A stretch of DNA of 64,000 nucleotides from Candidatus Bathyarchaeota archaeon (lineage in GTDB: Archaea; Thermoproteota; Bathyarchaeia; Bathyarchaeales; Bathycorpusculaceae): positions 105,528 to 169,527 of the forward strand of contig JAGTQG010000001.1 in assembly GCA_018396875.1 (NCBI GenBank), written 5' to 3'. The position numbers and the translations under genes were made by a program. The notes beneath the pieces were generated by a model. The model was given only the letters and a program-made list of their open reading frames with translations. It ran no database searches and was not told the DNA's origin. Positions 52,564-60,832 of the stretch are shown piece by piece. The first letter of the stretch is position 1. Each line of letters begins with the position of its first letter.

Positions 52564-52896
52564 ATGGCGGAGGAGAAAAAGAAGCCTGCAAAAGAAGAGA
52601 AAACAGCAAAGCAGTCTACACAGACAAATGAAGGCACGGTGCTCATTGGGAAAAAGCCAATCATGAACTATGTGCTCGCCTGCCTAACATTCCTCAATGC
52701 TGGTGTGCCAAAACTCGTTATAAAAGCTAGAGGCCGGGCGATCAGCAGAGCTGTCGATACTGTTGAGCTACTGCGGAGGGCATTTGTCAAAGACCTGCAA
52801 ATAAAGGATATCGTGATCGGCACAGAGGAAGTGGTTCGCGGTGAAGGCCAAAAAACCAACGTTTCAACCATCGAAATAACGGTGACCAGACAGTAA
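52564..52896 (+). CDS. alba: Chromatin protein Alba
   Basis: 110 aa. The Alba core begins VLIGKKPIMNYVLACLTFLNAG, with the acetylatable Lys pair in GKKP, then VIKARGRAISRAVDTVELLRRAF and the DNA-binding hairpin region before VSTIEITV. It has an unusually long Lys/Glu-rich N-terminal extension (about 25 residues, AEEKKKPAKEEKTAKQSTQT). ATG 52564 fits GGAGG at 52552-52557. No histone gene is visible in the window. Confidence 0.93.
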   Translation: MAEEKKKPAKEEKTAKQSTQTNEGTVLIGKKPIMNYVLACLTFLNAGVPKLVIKARGRAISRAVDTVELLRRAFVKDLQIKDIVIGTEEVVRGEGQKTNVSTIEITVTRQ

Positions 52897-52990
52897 CCTT
52901 AACAAGAACCACAAAATAGGTAAGGCTAAACTCAGAATTTATAATACTCTTTACTCTTTATCTTGTTTTTTAATAGGTTTTAAGTAGAAA

Positions 52991-52999
52991 TTGATATAA
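52991..52999 (+). promoter_or_regulatory. TATA box of the class III aminotransferase gene
   Basis: GATATAAAG is well placed for a start near 53020, followed by GGTGAAATTGT and the ATG at 53042. A second TATA-like AATTTATAATAC lies at about 52936. Confidence 0.45.
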
Positions 53000-53041
53000 A
53001 GCCTGCCAATCTAAAATCTAATCCCCCCGTGGTGAAATTGT

Positions 53042-54382
53042 ATGACTGTTTATCCAAAAATTGTTGTAACCCCGCCGGGACCAAAAGCTAGGGAGCTTGT
53101 GAGAAAAGACGAAAGATTCATTTCACCGTCCTATGTGCGTTTTTACCCGCTTGTGGTGGAGTCTGGTGAGGGCTGCATAGTTAGAGATGTTGATGGGAAC
53201 GAGTACATCGATTTCAACGCGGGTTTAGCTTGCTTGAACGTGGGCCATAGGCATCCAAAAGTTATTGAAGCAATCAAAAAGCAATGTGACCGCTTCCTCC
53301 ACTATTCCAACACGGATTTCTATTACAGCGAAGTTATCTTGTTGGCTGAGAAACTTGCGGAAATAACGCCTGGAAACTTTGAAAAGAAAACCTTTTTTGG
53401 TAACAGCGGGGCGGAAGCCATTGAAGCGGCGATAAAACTGGCGAAGTGGCATACGCGGAAACAGCTTTTCATAGGTTTCATTAACGCTTTCCACGGAAGA
53501 ACCATCGGCGCTCTCTCGTTCACAGCAAGCAAACCAGCCCAGAGGAGATACTTCTTTCCGCTTATGCCTGGCGTAACGCACGTTCCATACCCCTACTGCT
53601 ACCGTTGCCCCTTTAAGCAGACCTATCCAAACTGTGACTACTGGTGTGTGGACTTTATAGACGAGTTTGTGCTGCAGAAATTTGCGCCTCCGGAAGACGT
53701 TGCGGCGATATTGTTTGAGCCTATTCAAGGTGAAGGCGGATACGTGGTTCCGCCGCCGGAATACTTTAAACGTTTGAAAAAACTAGCCGACAAGTATGGC
53801 ATTCTTCTTATAGACGATGAAGTACAGTCTGGCATGGGCAGAACGGGAAAATGGTTTGCCATTGAACATTGGGGCGTTGAACCCGACATAATCTGCAGCG
53901 CTAAAGCGTTGGCTTCCGGGTTGCCTCTAGGCGCAACCATCGCTAAAGCTAAAATAATGGATTGGACTGGAGGCTCTCATGCAAGTACTTTTGGCGGGAA
54001 CCCAATATCTTGCGCTGCTGCATTAGCCGTGATCGAAGTCATTAAAGAGGAGAGGCTTCTGGAAAATGCAACAAAACAGGGCACATACATCATGAAAAGG
54101 CTTGAAGAGCTCAAGGAAACCAGCGAAATTGTTGGTGACGTTAGGGGCAAAGGGTTAATGATTGGTATGGAGCTCGTGGAGGACAAGGAAAGCAAAAAAC
54201 CAGCCCCAGAAAAGGCAAATGAGGTTATGATGCGATCTTGGAAGCGTGGAGTCGCCGTTGTAACATGCGGCCTGTCAACAATTCGAATCATGCCGCCACT
54301 GAACATTACAAGGGAGCTTGTTGACGCCGCGCTTGACATTGTTGAGGACGTTGTTAAAGAGGTTGAACGGGAAAAACAGTGA
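53042..54382 (+). CDS. Class III (acetylornithine/GABA-type) aminotransferase family protein
   Basis: 446 aa PLP enzyme. FGNSGAEAIEAAIKLAKW, NAFHGRTIGALSFTAS, LLIDDEVQSGMGRTGKW and the PLP lysine Lys288 in ICSAKALASGLPLGA are all typical. The opening PKIVVTPPGPKARELV matches the archaeal group that includes GABA aminotransferases and broad-specificity amino-acid racemases, so function is uncertain. A Cys-rich insert CYRCPF...CDYWC (186-202) may hold a metal. Followed 9 nt later by a GNAT gene in the same transcript. Confidence 0.88.
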   Translation: MTVYPKIVVTPPGPKARELVRKDERFISPSYVRFYPLVVESGEGCIVRDVDGNEYIDFNAGLACLNVGHRHPKVIEAIKKQCDRFLHYSNTDFYYSEVILLAEKLAEITPGNFEKKTFFGNSGAEAIEAAIKLAKWHTRKQLFIGFINAFHGRTIGALSFTASKPAQRRYFFPLMPGVTHVPYPYCYRCPFKQTYPNCDYWCVDFIDEFVLQKFAPPEDVAAILFEPIQGEGGYVVPPPEYFKRLKKLADKYGILLIDDEVQSGMGRTGKWFAIEHWGVEPDIICSAKALASGLPLGATIAKAKIMDWTGGSHASTFGGNPISCAAALAVIEVIKEERLLENATKQGTYIMKRLEELKETSEIVGDVRGKGLMIGMELVEDKESKKPAPEKANEVMMRSWKRGVAVVTCGLSTIRIMPPLNITRELVDAALDIVEDVVKEVEREKQ

Positions 54383-54391
54383 AGAGGATTT

Positions 54392-54820
54392 ATGGAAATT
54401 CGCAAGCTCCGCGTTGACGACTATCCAGAACTGGTTCGCCTCTGGACCCGAGCTGGATTACCTTTCAAGCCTAAGGGAAGGGACAACCCAGAAGCCATTG
54501 CAAAGCAGATGGAAGAAAATCCAGACTTTTTCATAGGTGCTTTTGAGAATGGCAAACTTATAGGCGCTGTTATTGCAAGCTCTGACTCGCGGAAGGGCTG
54601 GATTAACCGATTGGCTGTTGACCCGGACTATAGGCGTCGGGGCGTTGCCAGAACTTTGATTGCTGAAGCTGAAAAAGTGCTTAGGCAGAGGGGGCTTAAA
54701 ATTTTCTGCGCGTTGATTGAGGAGTCTAATGTAGCTTCTCGGGAGCTTTTTAAGAAATGCGGGTATGTGGAGCACCGGGACATACTTTACTTCAGTAAAA
54801 GAGACAGCGACGACGTTTAG
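54392..54820 (+). CDS. GNAT family N-acetyltransferase
   Basis: 142 aa. INRLAVDPDYRRRGVARTLIAEAE is the acetyl-CoA site (RRRGVA), then EESNVASRELFKKCGYVEH is the C-terminal GNAT pattern. The substrate is unknown. The gap to the aminotransferase is 9 nt, suggesting that the pair acts on one amino-acid-like substrate. ATG with GAGGA upstream. It is convergent with the MFS gene. Confidence 0.87.
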   Translation: MEIRKLRVDDYPELVRLWTRAGLPFKPKGRDNPEAIAKQMEENPDFFIGAFENGKLIGAVIASSDSRKGWINRLAVDPDYRRRGVARTLIAEAEKVLRQRGLKIFCALIEESNVASRELFKKCGYVEHRDILYFSKRDSDDV

Positions 54821-54827
54821 CCCCCTT

Positions 54828-56141
54828 TTAGGCTTCTCTTTTTTCAGGCTTCGGTTCATGCACAAAAAGCACTACTAGGGCAATTGAAGGAACAGCTAGA
54901 GCCGCAACCAGCAGGAACGGAAGTTGTGGTGCGACTTTTTCGTAAAGCAAGCCTCCAAGTGCTCCGCCTATAGCCATGGCAATGTACGTGAAAAAGTTCA
55001 TGGATCCTGTTACCTTTCCACGATGCTCTTTGGGAACCAAGTCGGCGAAAAGTGACTGGTACGAGGAGAAACCCAGAAGCATTGAAAATCCTGCAAGCGG
55101 CATTGCCGCGAAAAGCATCAGGTAATTTCCATAAATGAAGAAAAGCATCGCCGGAATCATCAAAAGATGTGACAATAGTAGGGGCTTCTTGCGCCCAGCT
55201 CTGTCTATCAGTTTCCCTGCTGGGAGAGCGGAAATCAACATGCAGATGAAGAGGGCGGTCATCACGTAGCCCCATTTGATGCGGGCTAACTGAAGTGCCG
55301 GGTCCTCTTGGGGCGGCATTCCTGGGTTTGGGGGTCCTCCAATCTGTAGGACGTAAAAGGCGTAAACCAAGAAGAGGGTTTGAATCATTGAGAAGGATGA
55401 GCGGGTTATTAGCTCCGATATGAATAGGAAAAGCATTGAGCGCGGTACAACTTTCCAAACATTTATTCCCTCTCGCAAGGCTTTAGGGTAAACGTGCAAG
55501 GCATCTTTAAGGCTTACTTTCTCAGCATTTTTCAACGTTTCCTTAAGCTTTAACCTCACAGTGGCAGCTGCGAGGTAAAACACAACAACAATGGTGTAGG
55601 CTATGCGCATTCCAAGCTCAGAGCCGAAAGTAGCAACCAAAATAAGTGCGATCACAGGCGCTGGCGTTGTTGAAACGCTCATAATGAGGTTGAGAACTGA
55701 AAAGCCTAAACCACGTTTTTCGGGCGGCAGTGAATCCGCCATCATAGCGTTTAACGCCGGTTGATAAAGTAGGCAAAGATTTTGGAGAACAGCCCCAACC
55801 AGTATAAAGTGCCAGCTTGGGGCTGCAGCGTAAAAGACGAAGGAAAGGGCGACGCCAAAGGTAAGTGTTGAAACTAGCCAGCGTCTCCCATACTTGTCCG
55901 CTAAATATCCACCCGGGAACTGGACAGAAGCAAGGGTTAACAGGGATGCAAAAGATATAACTCCCAGAATTAAAGGGCTGCCGCCAAGCTGGATGACATA
56001 GTCTGAATAATATGTTCCTGGGATTTCGTGGGCGAAATCCATTAGAATCCAGCTTACAATGAGAACTAGGTAGTTTCCTTTAAAAAAGGAGAATTCAGCC
56101 TTGAGCTTTTCCAGTAGAGTCAAACTGTTTTTCTTCTCCAC
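54828..56141 (-). CDS. MFS transporter
   Basis: 437 aa with about twelve membrane helices. The signature loop between helices 2 and 3 reads GGYLADKYGRRWL, and the second-half equivalent is GKLIDRAGRKKPLL. VPKEHRGKVTGSMNFFTYI is the conserved helix-10 loop region. These are typical of drug or sugar efflux carriers; the substrate cannot be inferred. GTG start at 56141. Confidence 0.88.
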   Translation of the reverse strand: MEKKNSLTLLEKLKAEFSFFKGNYLVLIVSWILMDFAHEIPGTYYSDYVIQLGGSPLILGVISFASLLTLASVQFPGGYLADKYGRRWLVSTLTFGVALSFVFYAAAPSWHFILVGAVLQNLCLLYQPALNAMMADSLPPEKRGLGFSVLNLIMSVSTTPAPVIALILVATFGSELGMRIAYTIVVVFYLAAATVRLKLKETLKNAEKVSLKDALHVYPKALREGINVWKVVPRSMLFLFISELITRSSFSMIQTLFLVYAFYVLQIGGPPNPGMPPQEDPALQLARIKWGYVMTALFICMLISALPAGKLIDRAGRKKPLLLSHLLMIPAMLFFIYGNYLMLFAAMPLAGFSMLLGFSSYQSLFADLVPKEHRGKVTGSMNFFTYIAMAIGGALGGLLYEKVAPQLPFLLVAALAVPSIALVVLFVHEPKPEKREA

Positions 56142-56155
56142 TAAGCTTCATTTGC

Positions 56156-56731
56156 TTAGAAGTTTGAGGGTTTTGCTATAACCTCTCTTATTCTTAAATC
56201 GAAGAATCTGCCAGTGTTGGCTGGCTTTATTCGTAGGGCGGTGTCTGCGCCTCTGCCGGTTCCAGCTATGGCAACTATGTCTCTGTCAACTGGAATTAGC
56301 CCAGCGTCAGCAGCCATAAGAGTAATTTCAACGCAAACTTTTGTTCCTTCACCCATAAGTCTGAGAGTGTGGGCAATAAGTTCTAGAGGTGCAATTGTGC
56401 CGAAGTCTTTGCGGATCGCCCGTTCTGCACTGCTGAGGGCGTGTGTTCCGGTGAAAATTTTGGCTCCATTCTGTAGGATTTCTGTTTTTAATTCCTCTTT
56501 TAGCTCGTTTTCTCCTGGCTTTTGAAATCCGAAACAGTGGGTTACCACGACAACATTGTATCCTTTGAAGATTTTTGCCGCTTTGGCGCCTGTTTCACCC
56601 GTAGTTGAAGCTACAACTATATCCTTTATGCCTTCCCTTTCAACATAGCCTTTCACAAATTCGAGCAGGGCATCGGTGTTCTGTTTTCCAGCCGACTGGA
56701 AGTATGCAACCCTTTTTTCGACGAAACTCAA
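56156..56731 (-). CDS. Pyruvate-kinase C-terminal-domain-like protein
   Basis: 191 aa, an archaeal stand-alone version of the pyruvate kinase C-terminal (allosteric) domain. IKDIVVASTTGETGAKAAKIF is the PK alpha/beta strand-helix unit, followed by VVVVTHCFGFQKPGENEL and AIAGTGRGADTALRIKPA near the end. No catalytic PK barrel is present. The function is unknown; binding of a phosphorylated ligand is plausible. TTG 56731 with AGGTGACGAG upstream. Confidence 0.85.
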   Translation of the reverse strand: MSFVEKRVAYFQSAGKQNTDALLEFVKGYVEREGIKDIVVASTTGETGAKAAKIFKGYNVVVVTHCFGFQKPGENELKEELKTEILQNGAKIFTGTHALSSAERAIRKDFGTIAPLELIAHTLRLMGEGTKVCVEITLMAADAGLIPVDRDIVAIAGTGRGADTALRIKPANTGRFFDLRIREVIAKPSNF

Positions 56732-56758
56732 TTCTCGTCACCTGTTTTTCTTTATCTC

Positions 56759-57265
56759 TCATGAGGTTTTTCTTAACGGTTTCCTTTTAAGCTCAGTGCC
56801 GCACACGATGCATGTTTTCGACTCGTAATCTGCTGGATACTTTCTGTGGCAGGCGGGGCAATACCTAATCCACCTTAACGGCTGGCGTATACCAAACGTT
56901 GCCAGTGAAGCGAACTCTACATTCAAATGTTTAGCCACGTTCTGTATCGAATAGTCGTCTGTGGCTATGAGTGGCGCATATCCTTGGGCTTTTAGTTGAA
57001 GAGCTAAAGCCAAAACTTGTATGTCTGTTTCCGATAGGTAGAAAAGGTCTCCGACGGCGCTGGCTGCAGCTTTAACCTTTTCTACAAAAAACGTGTCAGG
57101 CGTTTTCACTCGCAATTTTCCACTTTCCATGGCTGTTGTGATTCTTGTCCAAGCCAGCGTTTTTCCCGCAAACTCCTCCTTAACCAGCGGCACCGTGTAC
57201 TGCTCCTCATTTATCGAGAATGGGTCAAAACCAGCTACGAAGGCAGAGGTATCCAAAACAACCAC
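56759..57265 (-). CDS. nob1: Ribosome maturation endonuclease Nob1
   Basis: 168 aa. A PIN domain with VVLDTSAFVAGFDP (first Asp), LSETDIQVLALALQL (ETD acidic cluster) and LIATDDYSIQNVAKHL. A zinc ribbon follows, YCPACHRKYP and CIVCGTELKRKP. It cleaves the 3' end of 16S rRNA precursor during 30S maturation. GTG start at 57265. It lies 20 nt downstream of nadK on the same strand. Confidence 0.93.
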   Translation of the reverse strand: MVVLDTSAFVAGFDPFSINEEQYTVPLVKEEFAGKTLAWTRITTAMESGKLRVKTPDTFFVEKVKAAASAVGDLFYLSETDIQVLALALQLKAQGYAPLIATDDYSIQNVAKHLNVEFASLATFGIRQPLRWIRYCPACHRKYPADYESKTCIVCGTELKRKPLRKTS

Positions 57266-57285
57266 TTTCTTCTTAGAGGTTTCCG

Positions 57286-58134
57286 TTAGGCTTTTCCTCC
57301 AACACCGCGAAAGAGGAGCCTGCTTCTTAAGCGGTTGTAAAAGTTTTCACGAAACCTTATGAAGATGGTTTCATTCCTTGAACGGGTAACCGTTACACAT
57401 GTGTTTGGTGCCTCTAGAAAAGTTCTGTAAGCGCCGTCTACAACAACTAAAACTCTTTTTGGTCTGAGAACCTCCACAGAGATTTTGGACTCTGCTGGGA
57501 AAACTATTGAACGGAAAACGCTTAGAGAGCATACGGGTGTCAAGACAAAAGCTTCCACAGACGGGTCCAACACTGGACCGCCGGCTGAAAGCGAATACCC
57601 AGTGGAACCTGTTGGCGTAGCTATCATTACGCCGTCTGCTTGACAATCTAGAACATGCTCGTTATCCTTTGAAATTTTAGCGTACATTATTTTTACGGGC
57701 TCATCAACCGTTATCAAGACTTCATTAAGAGCGTCTGGAAGCTTCTTATCGCCAGCTGTTACAGAAAGCTTTGCACACTTTTCCGTAATAAAGTCGCCCC
57801 TTAAACATTTGTCGATCGCCTTGAACGCTTCTTCAGGCGGGACTTCCGTTAAGAAGCCTCGGACTCCCATGTTTATCGCCAGTATTGGAGGCTCTGGTTT
57901 TGGGATGGCTACGCATGTTCTTAGGATTGTTCCATCTCCGCCTATTGTGATAATAAAGTCTGTTTTCATTTTCTCAAGAGGACAGAAATTCCAATGTCCC
58001 TTTAGTTTGTTCTTCAATGTTTCTTCGATGCAAATGTTCAGTCCCTTTTTTGCTAGGTATTCTGCCGTTTCTTCGGCTAGTTTTAAAGCTTTCCTTTTGT
58101 CGAAGCGAGCTACGATGCCGACGCTTTTGAACAA
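57286..58134 (-). CDS. nadK: NAD kinase
   Basis: About 282 aa. GGDGTILRT is the signature GGDG motif, and ATPTGSTGYSLSAGGPVLDP binds NAD. It phosphorylates NAD to NADP with ATP or polyphosphate. TTG 58134 is preferred to TTG 58158: GGGG lies just upstream of it, and the TATA at 58177-58188 predicts transcription start near 58155, after the longer start. NAD synthetase is at 39017. Confidence 0.93.
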   Translation of the reverse strand: MFKSVGIVARFDKRKALKLAEETAEYLAKKGLNICIEETLKNKLKGHWNFCPLEKMKTDFIITIGGDGTILRTCVAIPKPEPPILAINMGVRGFLTEVPPEEAFKAIDKCLRGDFITEKCAKLSVTAGDKKLPDALNEVLITVDEPVKIMYAKISKDNEHVLDCQADGVMIATPTGSTGYSLSAGGPVLDPSVEAFVLTPVCSLSVFRSIVFPAESKISVEVLRPKRVLVVVDGAYRTFLEAPNTCVTVTRSRNETIFIRFRENFYNRLRSRLLFRGVGGKA

Positions 58135-58176
58135 TTTCTTCCCCTTTTCTAACGGCAACCATAAATTTGCTACCTT

Positions 58177-58188
58177 AACTTATATATG
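58177..58188. promoter_or_regulatory. Divergent TATA element for nadK and aIF5A
   Basis: ACTTATATATGG is a strong TATA that reads in either direction. Rightward it fits a start near 58210 for aIF5A; leftward it fits a start near 58155 for nadK. Confidence 0.5.
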
Positions 58189-58234
58189 GGTGTTGTTTAA
58201 AATTGCTGTGGTAAACCGTTAAGCTGGTGATGAT

Positions 58235-58627
58235 GTGAGCAAACCCGTTGATGTTGGAAGCCTCCGTGAAGGCGGATATATAATTGTGGATGGCGAACCA
58301 TGCCGCATAGTTGAAATAACAAAATCGAAGCCGGGAAAACATGGGTCGGCGAAGGCGCGAATAGTTGCTATAGGCATTTTTGACGGCGTAAAAAGGAGCA
58401 TAGTGAAGCCCGTTGATGCCACTGCAGAAGTGCCAATAATTGAAAAGAGAAGCGGGCAGGTTTTCGCTGTTACGCCTTCCAGCGTGCAAATAATGGACTT
58501 AGAGACCTATGAATATCTAGACGCACCATTTCCCGAAGAGGAGGATTTAAAAGCGAAGTTGGCGCCGGGCGTTGAAGTTGAATATTGGCGGATACTTGGC
58601 AAGGTGAAAATTGTCAGAACCAAATAG
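58235..58627 (+). CDS. eif5a: Translation factor aIF5A
   Basis: 130 aa. The hypusine loop is ITKSKPGKHGSAKARI, with Lys35 as the residue expected to carry (deoxy)hypusine, itself made from spermidine. The C-terminal OB domain follows (IMDLETYEYLDAPFPEEEDL). It assists peptide bond formation at poly-proline and similar stalls. GTG start with GGTGATGAT before it. No deoxyhypusine synthase gene lies in the window. The polyamine genes at 1530-2910 could supply the spermidine. Confidence 0.97.
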   Translation: MSKPVDVGSLREGGYIIVDGEPCRIVEITKSKPGKHGSAKARIVAIGIFDGVKRSIVKPVDATAEVPIIEKRSGQVFAVTPSSVQIMDLETYEYLDAPFPEEEDLKAKLAPGVEVEYWRILGKVKIVRTK

Positions 58628-58647
58628 TCAATCTGTTAAATTTAGCT

Positions 58648-59184
58648 GTGGCTTCTATTTTGGAGGCTGTTACTGTAAAGTTAAAGGATGGTAGAACTGT
58701 TCAAATAAGGCTGCTTAAGCCAGAAGACAAGGACAAGCTCGTGGAGATGTATGAATCCCTTTCTAGTGAGGCTGTACGTTGGGGCATGCCACCCTATACA
58801 AGGGAAACACTGGAAGGAGGGTGGTTCAGAAACCTCCAACACATAACTGCTGTAGTGGCTTTTTACGGAGATAAGATTGTTGGTCATGCTCAAATTTTCA
58901 AATTCCCCCATCCGAGACGAAAGGGAACAGCAGACTTGCTCACATACGTCCATCAAGATTTTCAAAATGTTGGCTTAGGCGCCGCTTTACTTTCTAGGCT
59001 GATAGAGATTGCCAGAAATGAAGGCTTACGCCGAATAGGCTTGTACGTAGTGGCGGACAATAAACGAGCTATCCGCCTGTATCAGAAGTTCGGCTTTAAA
59101 ATTGAAGGCGTTATGAGAGACGCCTACTTTGGCGATGATGGAAAATATCATGACATGCTTGTTATGGGCTTGCTCTTAGAGTGA
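58648..59184 (+). CDS. GNAT family N-acetyltransferase
   Basis: 178 aa. LKDGRTVQIRLLKPEDKDKLVEMYESL opens the domain. VHQDFQNVGLGAALLSRLIEIA holds the acetyl-CoA loop (QNVGLGA), and ADNKRAIRLYQKFGFKIEGVMRDAYF is the RimI/RimJ-like ending. Substrate unknown. GTG 58648 is chosen because the longer frame would run 43 nt into aIF5A; TTG 58660 is another option. Confidence 0.85.
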   Translation: MASILEAVTVKLKDGRTVQIRLLKPEDKDKLVEMYESLSSEAVRWGMPPYTRETLEGGWFRNLQHITAVVAFYGDKIVGHAQIFKFPHPRRKGTADLLTYVHQDFQNVGLGAALLSRLIEIARNEGLRRIGLYVVADNKRAIRLYQKFGFKIEGVMRDAYFGDDGKYHDMLVMGLLLE

Positions 59185-59185
59185 G

Positions 59186-59401
59186 CTAACCGCTCCACCA
59201 TTTCCAGTCGAGTTTCTTAAAGCCCACGTATAGGATTAGTAGGATTATGCCCCAGCTTAGGGCTATGGCTGCCACTTCTAGGATTATGTGTGATCCGCTT
59301 AGGTATGTGTATGCTGCCCAAGCGCTTAGCCCACACAAGCCCACCAAGATTAAAAGGAAGGTTGCGCATTGTATGGCTCTTTCAGCCGTCAAACGGTTCA
59401 C
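59186..59401 (-). CDS. Small two-helix membrane protein
   Basis: 71 aa with two hydrophobic segments (about 12-33 and 41-62) and a tryptophan-rich end DWKWWSG. No family recognised. GTG start at 59401 with TTAAAG upstream. It ends 2 nt from the GNAT stop. The composition and two clean helices support a real gene, but the function is unknown. Confidence 0.55.
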   Translation of the reverse strand: MNRLTAERAIQCATFLLILVGLCGLSAWAAYTYLSGSHIILEVAAIALSWGIILLILYVGFKKLDWKWWSG

Positions 59402-59487
59402 CAGCCTTTAAGCCTAGAGTTAGAGCTGCTTTAATGTTTAAGGTTTTTGATAAAGCCTTATTTGGCTGCGTATTCACTGGTATTTTT

Positions 59488-59550
59488 GAAGCCGATGACG
59501 CGAGAAGAGCCGTCTGAACAGTGATGACGTCTGAGGAGAGCTGAGGCTTC
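59488..59550 (+). ncRNA. Possible C/D-box sRNA (weak)
   Basis: In order: GAAGCC, GATGA (degenerate box C, 59494-59498), 14-15 nt, CTGA (59513-59516), 4 nt, GTGATGA (59521-59527, perfect C'), 13 nt, CTGA (59541-59544), GGCTTC. The ends GAAGCC/GGCTTC pair perfectly. Spacings suit a C/D guide RNA, but box C lacks its first two bases when the terminal stem is formed, so the kink-turn is imperfect. It overlaps the last 2 nt of the convergent hsp20 gene. Confidence 0.25.
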
Positions 59551-60001
59551 ACTCAATGGGAATCTCATACTCATGTTTTCTTGGCAATCGAATCTCCAAA
59601 ATGCCTCTCTTGAAACGAATTTCCATGCGATCCATGTAAACGGGCACCGGAATCTTTGTCCGGCAATGGAACCTTTGAAACTCGCCTCTGTGATGGGTTA
59701 TGCCAAAATCGTCGAAGCTGACTTTCCTTCTCATTTTAGCTGAAACTTCAATCATGTCCTTGCCCACTGGTTTAACTTGTATGGTGTTCTGTTCTGCATA
59801 TGGCAAGTCAACAGTCACAATGACTTCGTCGCTGGTCACCATTACATCGCGAAGTGGCTCGATTGTGCATGTCCTACAGTTCCAGCTAGGTCTTTCTAAG
59901 AGGGATTCTGTAACTCTTTCAGCCCAAGCCTCAAGGCTTTCAAAGTATTCGTCTATCAAATCGAAGATTGAACGCCTTCTCTTGAAGCTTTCCTCTGACA
60001 T
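59549..60001 (-). CDS. hsp20: Hsp20/alpha-crystallin small heat-shock protein
   Basis: 150 aa. The alpha-crystallin domain (about 52-140) contains EVIVTVDLPYAEQNTIQVKP, HHRGEFQRFHCRTKIPVPV and FKRGILEIRLPRK (the family GxLxIxLP strand). An N-terminal helix region is rich in aromatic and acidic residues. It has an unusual CRTC pair just before the domain. ATG with GGAGGG upstream. It follows the PAC2 gene on the same strand, 19 nt apart. Confidence 0.9.
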   Translation of the reverse strand: MSEESFKRRRSIFDLIDEYFESLEAWAERVTESLLERPSWNCRTCTIEPLRDVMVTSDEVIVTVDLPYAEQNTIQVKPVGKDMIEVSAKMRRKVSFDDFGITHHRGEFQRFHCRTKIPVPVYMDRMEIRFKRGILEIRLPRKHEYEIPIE

Positions 60002-60020
60002 TTACGTGTCCCTCCATCTG

Positions 60021-60788
60021 TCACGTAATGTAGAGTGGAATGTCGTACTCCTGTGTCTTCCGCATTCGCGCCAACTCCTGCTGGGTTCTCTTCATCATGT
60101 CTCTAGCCTTCAAACGGATTTCTTCACCCTTTTCCAGAAGCTTTGAAACGTCAACTTTCACCCCAGTGAAGTTTGCCAACTGTTCAAGGACTTTGGCTGC
60201 CGCTTCGGGATCCGGATACTGGAAGAAACACTGCGCCAACAGCGTTATGGCTGGCAGTCCAAGGGTTGCACAGTACTGGAGCATTACTGCTTGGGGACCC
60301 ACCATGTAGCCTTCCCGCAGTATCTCCACCCCCTTGTCTTCAGCCATTTTCAACGTGTTTGTGTCTGAAGCTGCGGCGAAAACCTTCAACTCTTCAAGGT
60401 CCTGCCTATCTTGGACAGGTATGCCGCTTATGGAAATCATCATTTTAACTTCCTTGCTTTTCCCCCAATCAATCAGCGCATGCATGATTGGGTATATCAA
60501 CTCTCCTCGAAGGGCGGTTTCCGAAACCGCCAAAAGAATGTTATGGTTCCCGAAGATCCTTATTGGCGAATGGGGTAACCCTTCATGTAGGACGATTATT
60601 GGCGGCAAGAGTTTTGAATCAACGTAGGCAACCTCCTCTAAGCCAAGCTCTGAAATCAGGTGGGAAGCGGCTATGACGCCCACAAGTCCCACGTCTGGAA
60701 AGCCGAAGAGCATGACGGTTCCTTTTGGGATCTCTTTCCTTTCAATGATTTTGATTTCTTCGGTGTTCAAAATTTTCATCCTCTCCAT
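60021..60788 (-). CDS. PAC2 family protein (proteasome-assembly-chaperone-like)
   Basis: 255 aa. PKGTVMLFGFPDVGLVGVIAASHLI is the PAC2 glycine-rich start, then SPIRIFGNHNILLAVSE, GYMVGPQAVMLQYC and LPAITLLAQCFFQYPDPEAAAKVLEQL. Archaeal members are related to proteasome assembly chaperones (PbaB type), but ATP-grasp-like roles are also discussed. The C-terminal coiled coil (QQELARMRK) is typical. ATG 60788 is reported; ATG 60779 is an alternative. Confidence 0.85.
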   Translation of the reverse strand: MERMKILNTEEIKIIERKEIPKGTVMLFGFPDVGLVGVIAASHLISELGLEEVAYVDSKLLPPIIVLHEGLPHSPIRIFGNHNILLAVSETALRGELIYPIMHALIDWGKSKEVKMMISISGIPVQDRQDLEELKVFAAASDTNTLKMAEDKGVEILREGYMVGPQAVMLQYCATLGLPAITLLAQCFFQYPDPEAAAKVLEQLANFTGVKVDVSKLLEKGEEIRLKARDMMKRTQQELARMRKTQEYDIPLYIT

Positions 60789-60832
60789 AGGTTTTTGTTC
60801 GGAGTGAATGAAAAACCTTGCGGAGAAGTTCC

